A DNA stretch of 64,000 nucleotides from Halobaculum sp. CBA1158 (lineage in GTDB: Archaea > Halobacteriota > Halobacteria > Halobacteriales > Haloferacaceae): assembly GCF_021431925.1 (NCBI RefSeq), contig NZ_CP090371.1, positions 1,860,001-1,924,000 of the forward strand. Reading direction: 5' to 3'. The notes beneath the pieces are model-generated. The model made no database searches. It saw only the letters and a list, made by a program, of their open reading frames with translations, and was not told the origin of the DNA. The position numbers and the translations under genes were made by a program. Positions within the stretch are counted from its first letter, which is position 1; each line of letters begins with the position of its first letter. Below, piece after piece: positions 15,386-23,572 of this stretch.

Positions 15386-16744
15386 ATGACCGAATCACCC
15401 GTCCGCGTCGGCGTCCTCTCGCTACACACGAGCAAGGAGTCGAAGGCCATCTGCAACGCGATCGAGGCACTCGGCCACGAGCCGGAGTGGATCCGCCGCG
15501 AGAACGCCGCCGTCTCCGTCGACGGGGGAGCGGTCACGATCGAACCGGACGTCGACGTGGTCGCCAACCGGATGCTCCTCTCGAACGTCGAACAGCCGGC
15601 CGAGGGGCTCGGGCTGGCGCACACGTTCGGTCGCGCGCGTCCGATCCTCAACGACCCCTCCGCCGTGCTGACGGCGATGCACAAGTTCGCCTCCGCGGTC
15701 GCGCTGGCGGAGGCGGGGGTACGCGTCCCCGACGCCCTGCTGGCGCTGTCGAACGACCGGCTGAACCGCGACCGCGACCGCTTCGGCGAGGAGGGCGTGT
15801 ACAAGACGGCCATCGGCACCCACGGCGGCGGCACCTGGAAGGTCGACCTCACCGAGCCGGTGAACCCGATGGTCGGCAACCGTCAGGCGTTCCTCCAGCA
15901 GCTGATCGACCGCGACGACGCGCGCCACCACGACACCCGCGTCTACGTCGTCGGCGACGAGATCGTCGGCGCGATGAACCGCTACGCGCCCGAGGGCGAC
16001 TGGCGCACCAACGTCGCGCTCGGCGGCGACGTGGAGGACGCGGCCGACTCGCTCGACGACGAGGCCCGCGAGATGGCCCTCGCCGCCACCGAGACGATCG
16101 GGCTCGATTACGCCGGCGTCGACCTCGTCGAGGGGTACGACGGCTGGTACGTGTTGGAGGTCAACCCCACCGCGGGGTTCAAGGGCCTGTTCGCGGCGAC
16201 CGGTCGGTCGCCCGCGCCGCACATCGCCCGGCTCGCGATCGAGCGCGCCGGCGGGAGCGTGGACGACGACCGCGTCGCCAAACTCGCGTCGACGCTCGAC
16301 GACTCGACGCCGGCGTGCATGCCCCCCGAGCGGCGCATCAACGACGGCGAGACGCCGATCATCGGGTACATCGAGGACGTGCACGTCGCCGGAACGCAGG
16401 GGTCGACGCAGGCGTACGCCAAGTCCGACACCGGGGCGACGCGCTCGTCGATCGACACGAAGCTGGCCGCGCGGATCGGTGCCGGGCCGATCAAGAGCAT
16501 GACCCGGGTCAAGTCCGGGTCGATGAAGTCCGGGAAGGCCCGCCCCGTCGTCGACCTCGTCGTCGGCATCGGGGGCGAGCAGCACACCGTCACCGCCAGC
16601 GTCGAGGACCGCTCGCACATGGAGTATCCCCTGCTGCTCGGCCGCGACATCCTCCAGCACTACCGCGTCGACGTGGGCCGACGCGCCGACGAGGGCGCGG
16701 CCGGCGAGCGCGACGAGGAGGAGGAAGAGGGAACGGAAGAGTGA
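15386..16744 (+). CDS. RimK-type ATP-grasp ligase fused to a C-terminal retropepsin-like (RimB-like) domain
   Basis: A 452-residue fusion. Residues ~1-300 are a RimK-like ATP-grasp ligase: pre-ATP-grasp domain (VGVLSLHTSKESKAICNAIE), glycine-rich loop GTHGGGTWKV, and metal/nucleotide residues in GLDYAGVDLVEG and YVLEVNPTAGF. Such enzymes form amide bonds using ATP, for example adding glutamate to a protein tail. Residues ~325-435 resemble the RimB/putative ATP-dependent zinc protease family, a retropepsin-like fold: active-site DTGAT at 348-352, GKARPVVDLVVGIGG, and the second signature YPLLLGRDIL. The tail is acidic. Joining bond-forming and bond-cleaving domains in one chain, beside a divergent aspartoacylase-like enzyme, suggests a modification cycle. 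Target and donor amino acid are unknown. Confidence 0.86.
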   Translation: MTESPVRVGVLSLHTSKESKAICNAIEALGHEPEWIRRENAAVSVDGGAVTIEPDVDVVANRMLLSNVEQPAEGLGLAHTFGRARPILNDPSAVLTAMHKFASAVALAEAGVRVPDALLALSNDRLNRDRDRFGEEGVYKTAIGTHGGGTWKVDLTEPVNPMVGNRQAFLQQLIDRDDARHHDTRVYVVGDEIVGAMNRYAPEGDWRTNVALGGDVEDAADSLDDEAREMALAATETIGLDYAGVDLVEGYDGWYVLEVNPTAGFKGLFAATGRSPAPHIARLAIERAGGSVDDDRVAKLASTLDDSTPACMPPERRINDGETPIIGYIEDVHVAGTQGSTQAYAKSDTGATRSSIDTKLAARIGAGPIKSMTRVKSGSMKSGKARPVVDLVVGIGGEQHTVTASVEDRSHMEYPLLLGRDILQHYRVDVGRRADEGAAGERDEEEEEGTEE

Positions 16745-17098
16745 GTCGGACGGAGGAGTGAGTCAGACGGAAGGAACCGGAAAGTGAGTTCTCGCGGAAC
16801 GAACGGCGCACGCGGGTTTTAACTCCCTCCGGCGGTGGCTCCGAACCGGAACGACGACGTGTGGACCGATCGCCCGTGTCGCGATCGGCTGTGGCGGCCC
16901 GTCGGACGCGGGCGCGAACCGGTCCTGCGATCGGCGTTCCGAACCGGCCAGCCCCGACGGACGGACCGACGCGAACGGGTTGGGGCGAGACGCCGGACGG
17001 CCCCGGACCGGGGGCGCGTTCGCCCCGAGCCCCGATCGGCATGGGTCGCGGCGCTCGGGTCCGGACGCTTTTTCCCTCTCGGCCGCGCGGGTCTCGGT
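16745..17098. other. Intergenic stretch, no gene seen
   Basis: About 350 bases between the RimK fusion and the small DUF5786-type gene. It opens with two near-identical 16-bp units (GAGTGAGTC-A/G-rich, 16739-16754 and 16756-16771), the first overlapping the end of the preceding gene. Frames open here on the minus strand are Arg/Pro-rich and unconvincing. No clear TATA box. Confidence 0.55.
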
Positions 17099-17308
17099 AT
17101 GGGCTTTGGGAGCTACGACGAGTCCGAGCAGGAACGTCAACAGAACGACGGCGGCGAGGCGGGCGACGGATCGACCGTCGACGCCCACGAGAACGACCAC
17201 GACGGCCGTGCGAGCTTCGAGGCCGGTGCCTCGACCGACGACCTCGTCTCCCAGCTTCAGGAGATGAAAGACGAGGACGACGAGGACGCCGACGCGGACG
17301 CCGCCTGA
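17099..17308 (+). CDS. Small acidic haloarchaeal protein (DUF5786-like)
   Basis: A 69-residue, strongly acidic protein starting MGFGSYDESEQERQQ and ending in an Asp/Glu/Ala tail. I recognise this start as that of a conserved haloarchaeal family of unknown function (DUF5786, from memory). The middle segment DDLVSQLQEMKDEDDEDA looks helical. The acidic composition is that of a genuine halophilic protein, unlike the arginine-rich shadow frames around it, and this supports the ATG at 17099 although the frame is open further upstream. No motif points to an activity. Confidence 0.72.
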   Translation: MGFGSYDESEQERQQNDGGEAGDGSTVDAHENDHDGRASFEAGASTDDLVSQLQEMKDEDDEDADADAA

Positions 17309-17389
17309 TCGGCGGACTCCGTTCGGTCGAGACGGAAGCCGACGCTCGGACCACACTTGGCTATCTGTTCTGAAAACTGGCGGCCAAGG

Positions 17390-17396
17390 TATATCA
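17390..17396 (+). promoter_or_regulatory. TATA-like box upstream of the archaellin gene
   Basis: TATATCA in GC-rich surroundings, about 70 bp before the archaellin start at 17461. Initiation about 27 bp downstream would leave a 5' leader of roughly 40 nt. Moderate match only. Confidence 0.4.
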
Positions 17397-17460
17397 TCCG
17401 CTACGTCGCCGTTGGAGACACGCCCGGTTCGTTCGACGCGAACGGGTGGGAGCAAACACA

Positions 17461-18072
17461 GTGTTCGAGTTCATCACGGACGAGGAGGAGCGCGGGCAAG
17501 TGGGGATCGGGACGCTCATCGTGTTCATCGCGATGGTGCTGGTGGCGGCGATCGCCGCCGGCGTCCTGATCAACACCGCCGGCTTCCTCCAGTCCAAGTC
17601 ACAGGAAACGGGACAACAGAGCAGCAAGCAGGTCAGCGACCGCCTCCAGGAGGTCGCGACCGTCGGCAACGTCACCGGTGACGAGGTCGACGTCGTGAAC
17701 GTGACGGTCACGCAGGCACCGGGTGCCGGCGAGATCGACGTCCACAACGCGACCGTGACCTGGATCGGGCCGACGGGCACCTATCAGTTGCAGGCGAACT
17801 CCAGCGGAACGTACGACAGTCTCGCCGCCGGGCTGGAGAGCGACGAGTACTCCTACTACCCGGTGAAGAACGCCGCGGGCAGCGACAACGTCCTCAACGA
17901 CCCCGACGATCGGCTGAACCTCGTCTTCGAGGTCGACACGATCACGGGCGGCACGAACCTACAGGAGGGCGACGAGGTGACGGTCAAGATCAACACGATG
18001 GCCGGCGCGACGACGCAGATCAGGTTCAGCGTCCCCGAGTCGCTGGACCAGAAGGAAGCCGTCGAGCTGTAA
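17461..18072 (+). CDS. Archaellin (archaeal flagellin), FlaB/ArlB type
   Basis: A 203-residue major-filament-type archaellin. The prepilin-like leader [12 protein letters not shown] is followed by [20 protein letters not shown], with the expected cleavage after RG by the FlaK/PibD-type peptidase and Gly at mature position 3. The hydrophobic helix [28 protein letters not shown] forms the filament core. The exposed outer domain contains several N-x-S/T sequons (NVTG, NVTV, NATV, NSSG), candidate N-glycosylation sites. A GTG at 17446 would add five residues; the GTG at 17461 gives the textbook start. No arl motor, peptidase or second archaellin gene is near, so it is an isolated copy, possibly a variant filament subunit. 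Confidence 0.92.
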   Translation: MFEFITDEEERGQVGIGTLIVFIAMVLVAAIAAGVLINTAGFLQSKSQETGQQSSKQVSDRLQEVATVGNVTGDEVDVVNVTVTQAPGAGEIDVHNATVTWIGPTGTYQLQANSSGTYDSLAAGLESDEYSYYPVKNAAGSDNVLNDPDDRLNLVFEVDTITGGTNLQEGDEVTVKINTMAGATTQIRFSVPESLDQKEAVEL

Positions 18073-18152
18073 GCCGGCGCTCCCTCTTCTCTCACGTTTT
18101 CCCCCGACAGCGACGCGTCCGTGCCGAGGACGGCGCGACGGCCCGCCGTCGG

Positions 18153-18815
18153 CTACGCCGAGCCGTCCACGACCTCGTCGACGCTCTCGGCGATGTCCTC
18201 CTTCGCGCGCCACAGGTACAGCGAGGCGTAGCTCCGGTAGGGGGCCCATCGCCGGGCCTCCTCGACCATCTCGGACCGGCTCATCTCGCGGTCGTACAGC
18301 GTCGTCATTCCCTTTCGGATCCCGAGGTCGCCGACGGGGAACACGTCGGGGCGCGCAAGCGAGAACAGCAGCTGCATGTTCGCGGTCCACGCACCGACGC
18401 CGGTGATCGCGGTGAGTTCCTCGCGCACCTCGTCGTCGGTCATCGCCGCGAACGCCTCGCGGTCCCAGCCGTTCTCCGCGAACGCCTCGGCGACGTTGCG
18501 GACGTACCGGGTCTTCTGCCTGGAGAGGCCGGCGTCCTTCAGCGTCGACTCCTCGGCCGCGAGCAGGCCCTCGGGCGTCACCTCGACCGCGTCGAACAGG
18601 CGCTCGCGCGTCGCCGCCGCGGAGGCCATCGACACCTGCTGGCGGAGGATCGAGACGACGAGTCGCTCGAAGGGGTCGCTCGCGGGGTCGATCGTCAGCG
18701 GACCGTGTCGCTCCACGACCGGGCCGAGGAGGTCGTCGCCGCGGAGCGCATCGAGCGCCTCGCGGTCGGCCGGGTCGAGGTCGGCGAACGCCTCGGCGTC
18801 GGAGTCGACTGGCAT
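18153..18815 (-). CDS. DNA-3-methyladenine glycosylase, AlkA-type HhH-GPD
   Basis: A 220-residue base-excision-repair glycosylase of the helix-hairpin-helix-GPD superfamily, which cuts the N-glycosidic bond of alkylated purines. Seen: FERLVVSILRQQVSMASAA (AlkA-like substrate-pocket helix), the hairpin LTAITGVGAWTANMQLL, and PVGDLGIRKGM, where Asp is the expected catalytic residue. There is no Fe-S cluster motif, which argues against an endonuclease III type. It starts at the ATG at 18815; the longer open frame upstream is the antisense of the beta-oxidation gene and is rejected. Divergent from that gene, with about 135 bp between. Confidence 0.92.
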   Translation of the reverse strand: MPVDSDAEAFADLDPADREALDALRGDDLLGPVVERHGPLTIDPASDPFERLVVSILRQQVSMASAAATRERLFDAVEVTPEGLLAAEESTLKDAGLSRQKTRYVRNVAEAFAENGWDREAFAAMTDDEVREELTAITGVGAWTANMQLLFSLARPDVFPVGDLGIRKGMTTLYDREMSRSEMVEEARRWAPYRSYASLYLWRAKEDIAESVDEVVDGSA

Positions 18816-18950
18816 GGCCGTCTCTGGGGACCCGGGCGAGAAACGGCTTTCGGCGACGACCGCGGGCAACGGGAACTCCGGGAAACGGGCGACGTGTTGG
18901 CGTCGGGACGGAGGGAAACGTTGAATCGGGGGCGTTGCGACGCTTTGGAC

Positions 18951-20930
18951 ATGGACGTTGATGACGTAGAGACGGTGGCTGTGCTCGGAGCCGGAAACAT
19001 GGGCCACGGGATCGCTGAGGTGGCCGCGCTGGCGGGCTTCGACGTGAACATGCGGGACATCAACGAGGAGTTCGTCCAGAACGGCTACGACCAGATCGAG
19101 TGGTCGCTCGGGAAGCTCGCGGAGAAAGACCAGATCTCCGAGGACGAAGCCGACGCGGCGTTGGAGCGCGTCTCGGCGGTCGTCCCTGTCGAGGACGCCG
19201 TCGCCGACGCCGACCTGGTGATCGAGGCGGTGCCCGAGAAGATGGACATCAAGAAGGACGTGTACGCCGAGGTCGAGGAGTTCGCGCCCGACCGCGCGGT
19301 GTTCGCCTCGAACACGTCGAGCCTCTCGATCACGGAGCTGTCGGAGGTGACCGAGCGCGAGGAGCGCTTCTGCGGGATGCACTTCTTCAATCCGCCGGTG
19401 CGTATGCAACTCGTCGAGGTCATTTCCGGGGCGCACACGTCGGCGGAGACGATGGATATGGTCGAGGACGTGGCCGAACGGATGGGCAAGACGCCGGTGC
19501 GCGTCCGCAAGGACTCGCCGGGCTTCATCGTCAACCGCGTGCTCGTCCCGCTGATGAACGAGGCCGCGTGGCTCGTCCACGAGGGCGAGGCGACCGTCGC
19601 GGAGATCGACTCCACGACGAAGTACGACATGGGGCTCCCGATGGGGAGCTTCGAGCTGGCCGACCAGGTCGGCATCGACGTGGGCGTCCACGTGCTCGAG
19701 TACATGCACGAGGTGCTCGGCGACGCCTACGAGCCGTGTCCGCTACTCACCGAGAAGGTCGAAAACGAGAACCTCGGCAAAAAGACCGGGAAGGGCTTCT
19801 ACGACTACGAGGACGGCCCCGGCGCGGACGTTCCCTCCGACGAGGCCGACGAGGGGGTCAAGAACGCCCTGCTCGCGGTCATGGCCAACGAAGTCGCGGG
19901 CCTGATCGGTACCGACGTCGCCGACGCCGCCGACATCGATCAGGCGGTGAAGCTCGGCGCGGGCTTCCCGGACGGCCCCGCGAAGATGGCCGACGCCGCC
20001 GGCCTCGACACCCTGGTCGAGACGCTCGACGAACGGCACGAGGAGACCGGAGCCGAGCGCTACGAGGCCGTCGAGTACCTCCGCGATCTCGCGGCGTCTG
20101 GTGAGGGCTTCCGCGGCGGCGACACCGACGCCCACGGCGACGACCGCGAGTTCGAGACGATCGCCGTCGAGCGCGACGGGCGGGTCGGCCACATCGAACT
20201 CGACCGGCCCCACCGGATGAACACCATCTCCGGCGAACTCCTCGAGGAACTGAGCGAGGCGATCGACGCCCTCGACGGCGACGAGGAGGTCCGCGCGGTG
20301 CTGGTCACCGGCGCGGGCGAACGGGCCTTCTCCGCGGGGGCCGACGTGCAGACGATGGCCGCCGGCGGCGGCGACCCGATCGAGACCGTCGAGCTGTCGC
20401 GGAAGGGGCAGGCCACCTTCGGGAAGTTCGAGGCGGCCGACGTGCCCGTCGTCGCCGGCATCGACGGCTACTGCCTCGGCGGCGGCATGGAGTTCGCGAC
20501 CTGCGCCGACATGCGGGTGGCCTCCGAGCGCTCGGAGTTCGCCCAGCCCGAATTCAACATCGGGATCATGCCCGGCTGGGGCGGCACCCAGCGGCTCCGC
20601 GGGATCGTCGGCGAGGGTCGCGCCAAGGAGATCATCTTCACCGCCGAGCGCTACGACGCGGAGACGATGGAACGGTACGGCTTCGTCAACGAGGTCGTCG
20701 AGAACGGCGAACTGAAGGATCGCGCGATGGAACTGGCGAAAGACCTGGCCGCGGGACCGCCGGTGGCCCAGCGGTACACGAAACGCGCGATGCTCGCCGG
20801 GCGCGACGACACCGACGCCGGCCTGGAGATCGAGGCACAGGCGTTCGGTCAGCTGATGAGCACGGACGACGTGATGGAGGGCGTGATGGCGTTCATGTCC
20901 GACGAGGAACCCGAGTTCGAAGGCAAGTAA
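18951..20930 (+). CDS. Bifunctional 3-hydroxyacyl-CoA dehydrogenase / enoyl-CoA hydratase
   Basis: A 659-residue fusion acting on two successive steps of beta-oxidation. Residues 1-~290 are an NAD-dependent 3-hydroxyacyl-CoA dehydrogenase (GAGNMGHGIA at 13-22; FFNPPVRMQLVEVI; GFIVNRVLVPLMNEA), followed by a second dehydrogenase-type C-terminal repeat, and residues ~395-659 are a crotonase-fold hydratase (AFSAGADVQTM; GYCLGGGMEFATCADMRVA; EFNIGIMPGWGGTQRL). The order dehydrogenase-then-hydratase is opposite to bacterial FadB and matches archaeal fusions, including crotonyl-CoA hydratase/3-hydroxybutyryl-CoA dehydrogenases. The frame is open 82 codons upstream, but MDVDDVETVAVLGAG is the natural start. 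No thiolase or acyl-CoA ligase is adjacent. Confidence 0.94.
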   Translation: MDVDDVETVAVLGAGNMGHGIAEVAALAGFDVNMRDINEEFVQNGYDQIEWSLGKLAEKDQISEDEADAALERVSAVVPVEDAVADADLVIEAVPEKMDIKKDVYAEVEEFAPDRAVFASNTSSLSITELSEVTEREERFCGMHFFNPPVRMQLVEVISGAHTSAETMDMVEDVAERMGKTPVRVRKDSPGFIVNRVLVPLMNEAAWLVHEGEATVAEIDSTTKYDMGLPMGSFELADQVGIDVGVHVLEYMHEVLGDAYEPCPLLTEKVENENLGKKTGKGFYDYEDGPGADVPSDEADEGVKNALLAVMANEVAGLIGTDVADAADIDQAVKLGAGFPDGPAKMADAAGLDTLVETLDERHEETGAERYEAVEYLRDLAASGEGFRGGDTDAHGDDREFETIAVERDGRVGHIELDRPHRMNTISGELLEELSEAIDALDGDEEVRAVLVTGAGERAFSAGADVQTMAAGGGDPIETVELSRKGQATFGKFEAADVPVVAGIDGYCLGGGMEFATCADMRVASERSEFAQPEFNIGIMPGWGGTQRLRGIVGEGRAKEIIFTAERYDAETMERYGFVNEVVENGELKDRAMELAKDLAAGPPVAQRYTKRAMLAGRDDTDAGLEIEAQAFGQLMSTDDVMEGVMAFMSDEEPEFEGK

Positions 20931-20990
20931 GCGGGACCAGAGTCTCGCGAACAACGAGGCCCTCGCGTCCCCGTCGGCGACGCCGTCGGG

Positions 20991-21608
20991 TCAAACGATC
21001 CGGAACGCCCGGAAGGTGTCGCGGTCGCTGGGCTCTCTGGTCACCTGCACGGTACCCAACTCCGAGAACACCGCCTTCCAGTCGCGGTGATACAGCGGGA
21101 ACTCCCCGTTGACGTAGCTCACCTCGTTGCCGTCGCGGCCGCGGCGCGCGCCGTTCCCCTCGTTCTCGACGGTGATCAGCAGGTCCGAGCAGACGCGAAC
21201 CACCTCCTCGAACACCCACGTGTCGTCGGGGTGGACGTGCTGGAGCGTCTCGACCGAATAGACGACGTCGAAGGCGTCGTCGTCGAACTCCGGGAGCACC
21301 GCCTCGATCGCCCCCGTGTGGAACGTCCCGACATCGGCGAGGTCGGGGAAGAACTCTCCCATCACGTCGAACGACTCGTCGTTGATGTCGACGCCGGCGA
21401 GGCGGTCGAGGCCGTCGCGCCGGAGCCGTTCGAGGTGGCGGCCGGAGCCGCACCCGACCTCGAGCACGCGGGCGTCGTCGCCGGCGTAGAACTCCACGGC
21501 CGCCCGGATCGACTCGCTGGTCTCGTCCGGGCCCTTCGCGGCGTAGTACCGCGGGGAGAACTCCCCCTCGCGGTCGGCCCAGTCGGCGCGAACCTCCTCG
21601 GGATCCAT
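20991..21608 (-). CDS. Class I SAM-dependent methyltransferase
   Basis: A 205-residue methyltransferase with the Rossmann-type SAM-binding fold. Motif I is VLEVGCGSGRHLERL near residue 50, motif II is LAGVDINDES, and the post-motif-III segment FDVVYSVETLQHVHPD includes the Met/Leu-type HVHPD typical of small-molecule or UbiE-like methyltransferases. The substrate cannot be inferred. It is on the minus strand, convergent with the beta-oxidation gene; a gene of unknown function lies about 100 bp upstream on the same strand, with tandem 18-bp repeats between. Confidence 0.85.
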   Translation of the reverse strand: MDPEEVRADWADREGEFSPRYYAAKGPDETSESIRAAVEFYAGDDARVLEVGCGSGRHLERLRRDGLDRLAGVDINDESFDVMGEFFPDLADVGTFHTGAIEAVLPEFDDDAFDVVYSVETLQHVHPDDTWVFEEVVRVCSDLLITVENEGNGARRGRDGNEVSYVNGEFPLYHRDWKAVFSELGTVQVTREPSDRDTFRAFRIV

Positions 21609-21659
21609 ACGCGAGGGACGACCTCCGAGGATAAACGTTCCGCGGAGTCGAGCGATACC

Positions 21660-21710
21660 GACCGCGACGCCTACCGCGACCGCGACGCCTACCGCACCGG
21701 CGACGCCTAC
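21660..21710. repeat. Three imperfect copies of an 18-bp unit
   Basis: GACCGCGACGCCTACCGC occurs twice in tandem (21660-21677, 21678-21695), followed by a related 15-base copy. It fills the gap between the methyltransferase start and the end of the upstream gene, slightly overlapping the latter's 3' end. Confidence 0.8.
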
Positions 21711-22084
21711 GCCTCCGCGCGCGACTCGAGTTCGCGAAGGCGCTCGACAAGCGCTCGCACGGTCTCGACGACCGCCTCGGGATCGTCGGGGCCACCGAGA
21801 AACGACTGCTCGGTGGTGAACGACACCCAGTCGTCGCGGGGGCCCCACACCTCGTGGGCGATCGGGAGGTCCCATCGGCTGGCTCGCCCCTCCATCGAGG
21901 TGGTGGTGAAGCCGCGGAAGAAGGTCGAGCAGGGAGCGTCGTCGCCGGCGACGCAGTCCGCGAGGGGCGAGGCGTCCGCGCCCAGAGCCGCCGGGGGCCC
22001 GGCGACGACTACTGGCCGGCCGCGGTGCTCCGCCTCGACGAGGATCTCGTCCGGGAGCACCTGCGGCGGTCGGCGTGTACTCAC
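21707..22084 (-). CDS. Conserved haloarchaeal hypothetical protein
   Basis: A 125-residue protein from a GTG (MSTRRPPQVLPDEILVEAEHRGRP). I do not recognise a family. It is soluble with moderate acidity. A central DDAPCSTFFRGFTTTSMEGRASRWDLPIAHEVWGPRDDWVSFTTEQ segment is rich in aromatic and polar residues, followed by a C-terminal helix (PEAVVETVRALVERLRELESRAE). Codon third positions are GC-rich as in neighbouring genes, and composition is unlike the shadow frames, supporting a real gene. An AT-rich element lies just before the GTG. It may be co-transcribed with the methyltransferase downstream. Confidence 0.6.
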   Translation of the reverse strand: MSTRRPPQVLPDEILVEAEHRGRPVVVAGPPAALGADASPLADCVAGDDAPCSTFFRGFTTTSMEGRASRWDLPIAHEVWGPRDDWVSFTTEQSFLGGPDDPEAVVETVRALVERLRELESRAEA

Positions 22085-22216
22085 TTATCGTATAAGCGTG
22101 GTCGCCGGCATAAGCGTGACGACCGTTTCCGGCGGTCTCCTCCCAGTTTTGACCGTTCTCCGGACGACGCCGTGCCGGTTCGATGGTCATTTGAATGCAC
22201 CGGCGAATCCGGAGAC

Positions 22217-23473
22217 GTGAGCGACTCTGAGCCCTCTCGCCTCCAGTTCTGGACGCTGTACCTCTCGCGGTTCGCGGGCGGCTTCGGCAGCATCGCGCTC
22301 GTGGTCCTGTTCCCGAAGCTCGCGGCCACCCTCGGCATCGAGGGCGTCGGTGCGGGACTGTTCTACACCGTGTTCACGCTCGCACAGACCGTCATGGTCG
22401 TGCCGCTCGCGTGGGCCGGTGACCGCTACGACAAGCGGATCGTCCTGCTCGGGACGCTCTTCGTCGGGATCGCGACCTACGCGGCGTTCGGCTTCGTCAC
22501 GACCGAGCCGGGGTTGCTCGCGGTTCGCGCGGCACAGGGGATCGTCTTCACCGGGATGGGGCTCATGACGTTGGGACTCGTCGGCGAACTCGCCGCCCGC
22601 GGCACCCGTGCGAACCGGATCGGGCGGGCGAACGCGGCGGCGTTCGCGGCGTCGATCCTCGGCGGGCTCTCGGCCGGGTACCTGTACGACTTCTTCGGGG
22701 GCGCTCGGGAGGTGTTCCTCCTGATATCCGGGCTGTACGTCCTCACCTTCGGCGCGACTGCGATGTTGCTTTCCGCGGACGACACCCGGATCTCGGGGTT
22801 CCCCTTCGCCGACCTCGCCGTCAACCGGCGAATCCTCACGCTCACCTCCTTCAGAGCCCAGTACGCCGTCGCCGTCACGCTGGTCCGCAACTGGATCCCC
22901 TTCTTCGCCGGCTACGCGGCCGTCAACGGCGGCCTCGCGTACCCCGCGTTCGCGGTCGCCGTGATCACCGTCTCCGAGAAGTTCACCAACATGGTCCTCC
23001 AGCCGCTCACGGGTCGGCTGTCGGACTCGGCCGGCCGGGCGCTGTTCGTGTTCGCCGGCGGGGGCGCGTACGGACTCGTCGCGATCGTCGTGCCGTTCAC
23101 GCCGCGGGTCGGCAGCGCCCTCGGGCTCCCCGAGTCGTACCCGATCGTCGGCGCGGTGTCGGCGGCGTTCCTCCCGTTGGTCGCGCTCAACTGCGGGCTG
23201 GGGATCGCCGACAGCTTCCGCGAGCCGGCGAGCATGGCCCTGTTCGCCGACGAGGGCAGCGACGGCGACGGCGTCGCCTCCAGCTTCGGGATTCGCGAGT
23301 TGGTCTGGCGGCCGGGTTCGGTGATCGCGCCGGTCGTCGGCGGCTGGCTCATGGGCAACGTGGGGATGGGCTCGGTGTTCTACCTCGGCGGCGGATTCGC
23401 TGTGCTCGGGGCGCTCACGTTCCTCGGGGTGTTGTGGCGCTTCCACGGCGCGAACGCGCTCGGGGAGTGGTAG
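22217..23473 (+). CDS. Major facilitator superfamily transporter
   Basis: A 418-residue, about 12-helix membrane transporter of the MFS fold, starting at GTG 22217 (VSDSEPSRLQFWTLYLSRFAGGFGS). The loop after helix 2 carries the MFS signature in a variant form (WAGDRYDKRIVLL), and the mirror-image loop in the second half is LTGRLSDSAGRALF. A conserved-looking FREPASMALFADEG motif lies between helices 10 and 11. Substrate and direction are not deducible. It is monocistronic and divergent from the hypothetical gene to its left; a direct repeat begins at its stop codon. Confidence 0.88.
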   Translation: MSDSEPSRLQFWTLYLSRFAGGFGSIALVVLFPKLAATLGIEGVGAGLFYTVFTLAQTVMVVPLAWAGDRYDKRIVLLGTLFVGIATYAAFGFVTTEPGLLAVRAAQGIVFTGMGLMTLGLVGELAARGTRANRIGRANAAAFAASILGGLSAGYLYDFFGGAREVFLLISGLYVLTFGATAMLLSADDTRISGFPFADLAVNRRILTLTSFRAQYAVAVTLVRNWIPFFAGYAAVNGGLAYPAFAVAVITVSEKFTNMVLQPLTGRLSDSAGRALFVFAGGGAYGLVAIVVPFTPRVGSALGLPESYPIVGAVSAAFLPLVALNCGLGIADSFREPASMALFADEGSDGDGVASSFGIRELVWRPGSVIAPVVGGWLMGNVGMGSVFYLGGGFAVLGALTFLGVLWRFHGANALGEW

Positions 23474-23539
23474 CGATGGCGCGAGGAACGGAAGCGGGGA
23501 TTCGGAGAACGGAAGCGATGGCGCGAGGAACGGAAGCGG
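23472..23539. repeat. 26-bp direct repeat, 42-bp period
   Basis: The 26-bp sequence beginning AGCGATGGCGCGAGG occurs identically at 23472-23497 and 23514-23539, with a shorter related piece between. The first copy overlaps the stop codon of the MFS gene. Probably slippage-derived; in the convergent gap it could also fold near the transcript end. Confidence 0.85.
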
Positions 23540-23572
23540 TGACGGGGCGGCGATCGGCCGCGGAACCGCCGG

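Noticed and set aside
16763-17455. 230-residue minus-strand frame between the RimK fusion and the archaellin
   Set aside because: Overlaps the convincing DUF5786-type gene on the other strand and has no recognisable domain or haloarchaeal composition.
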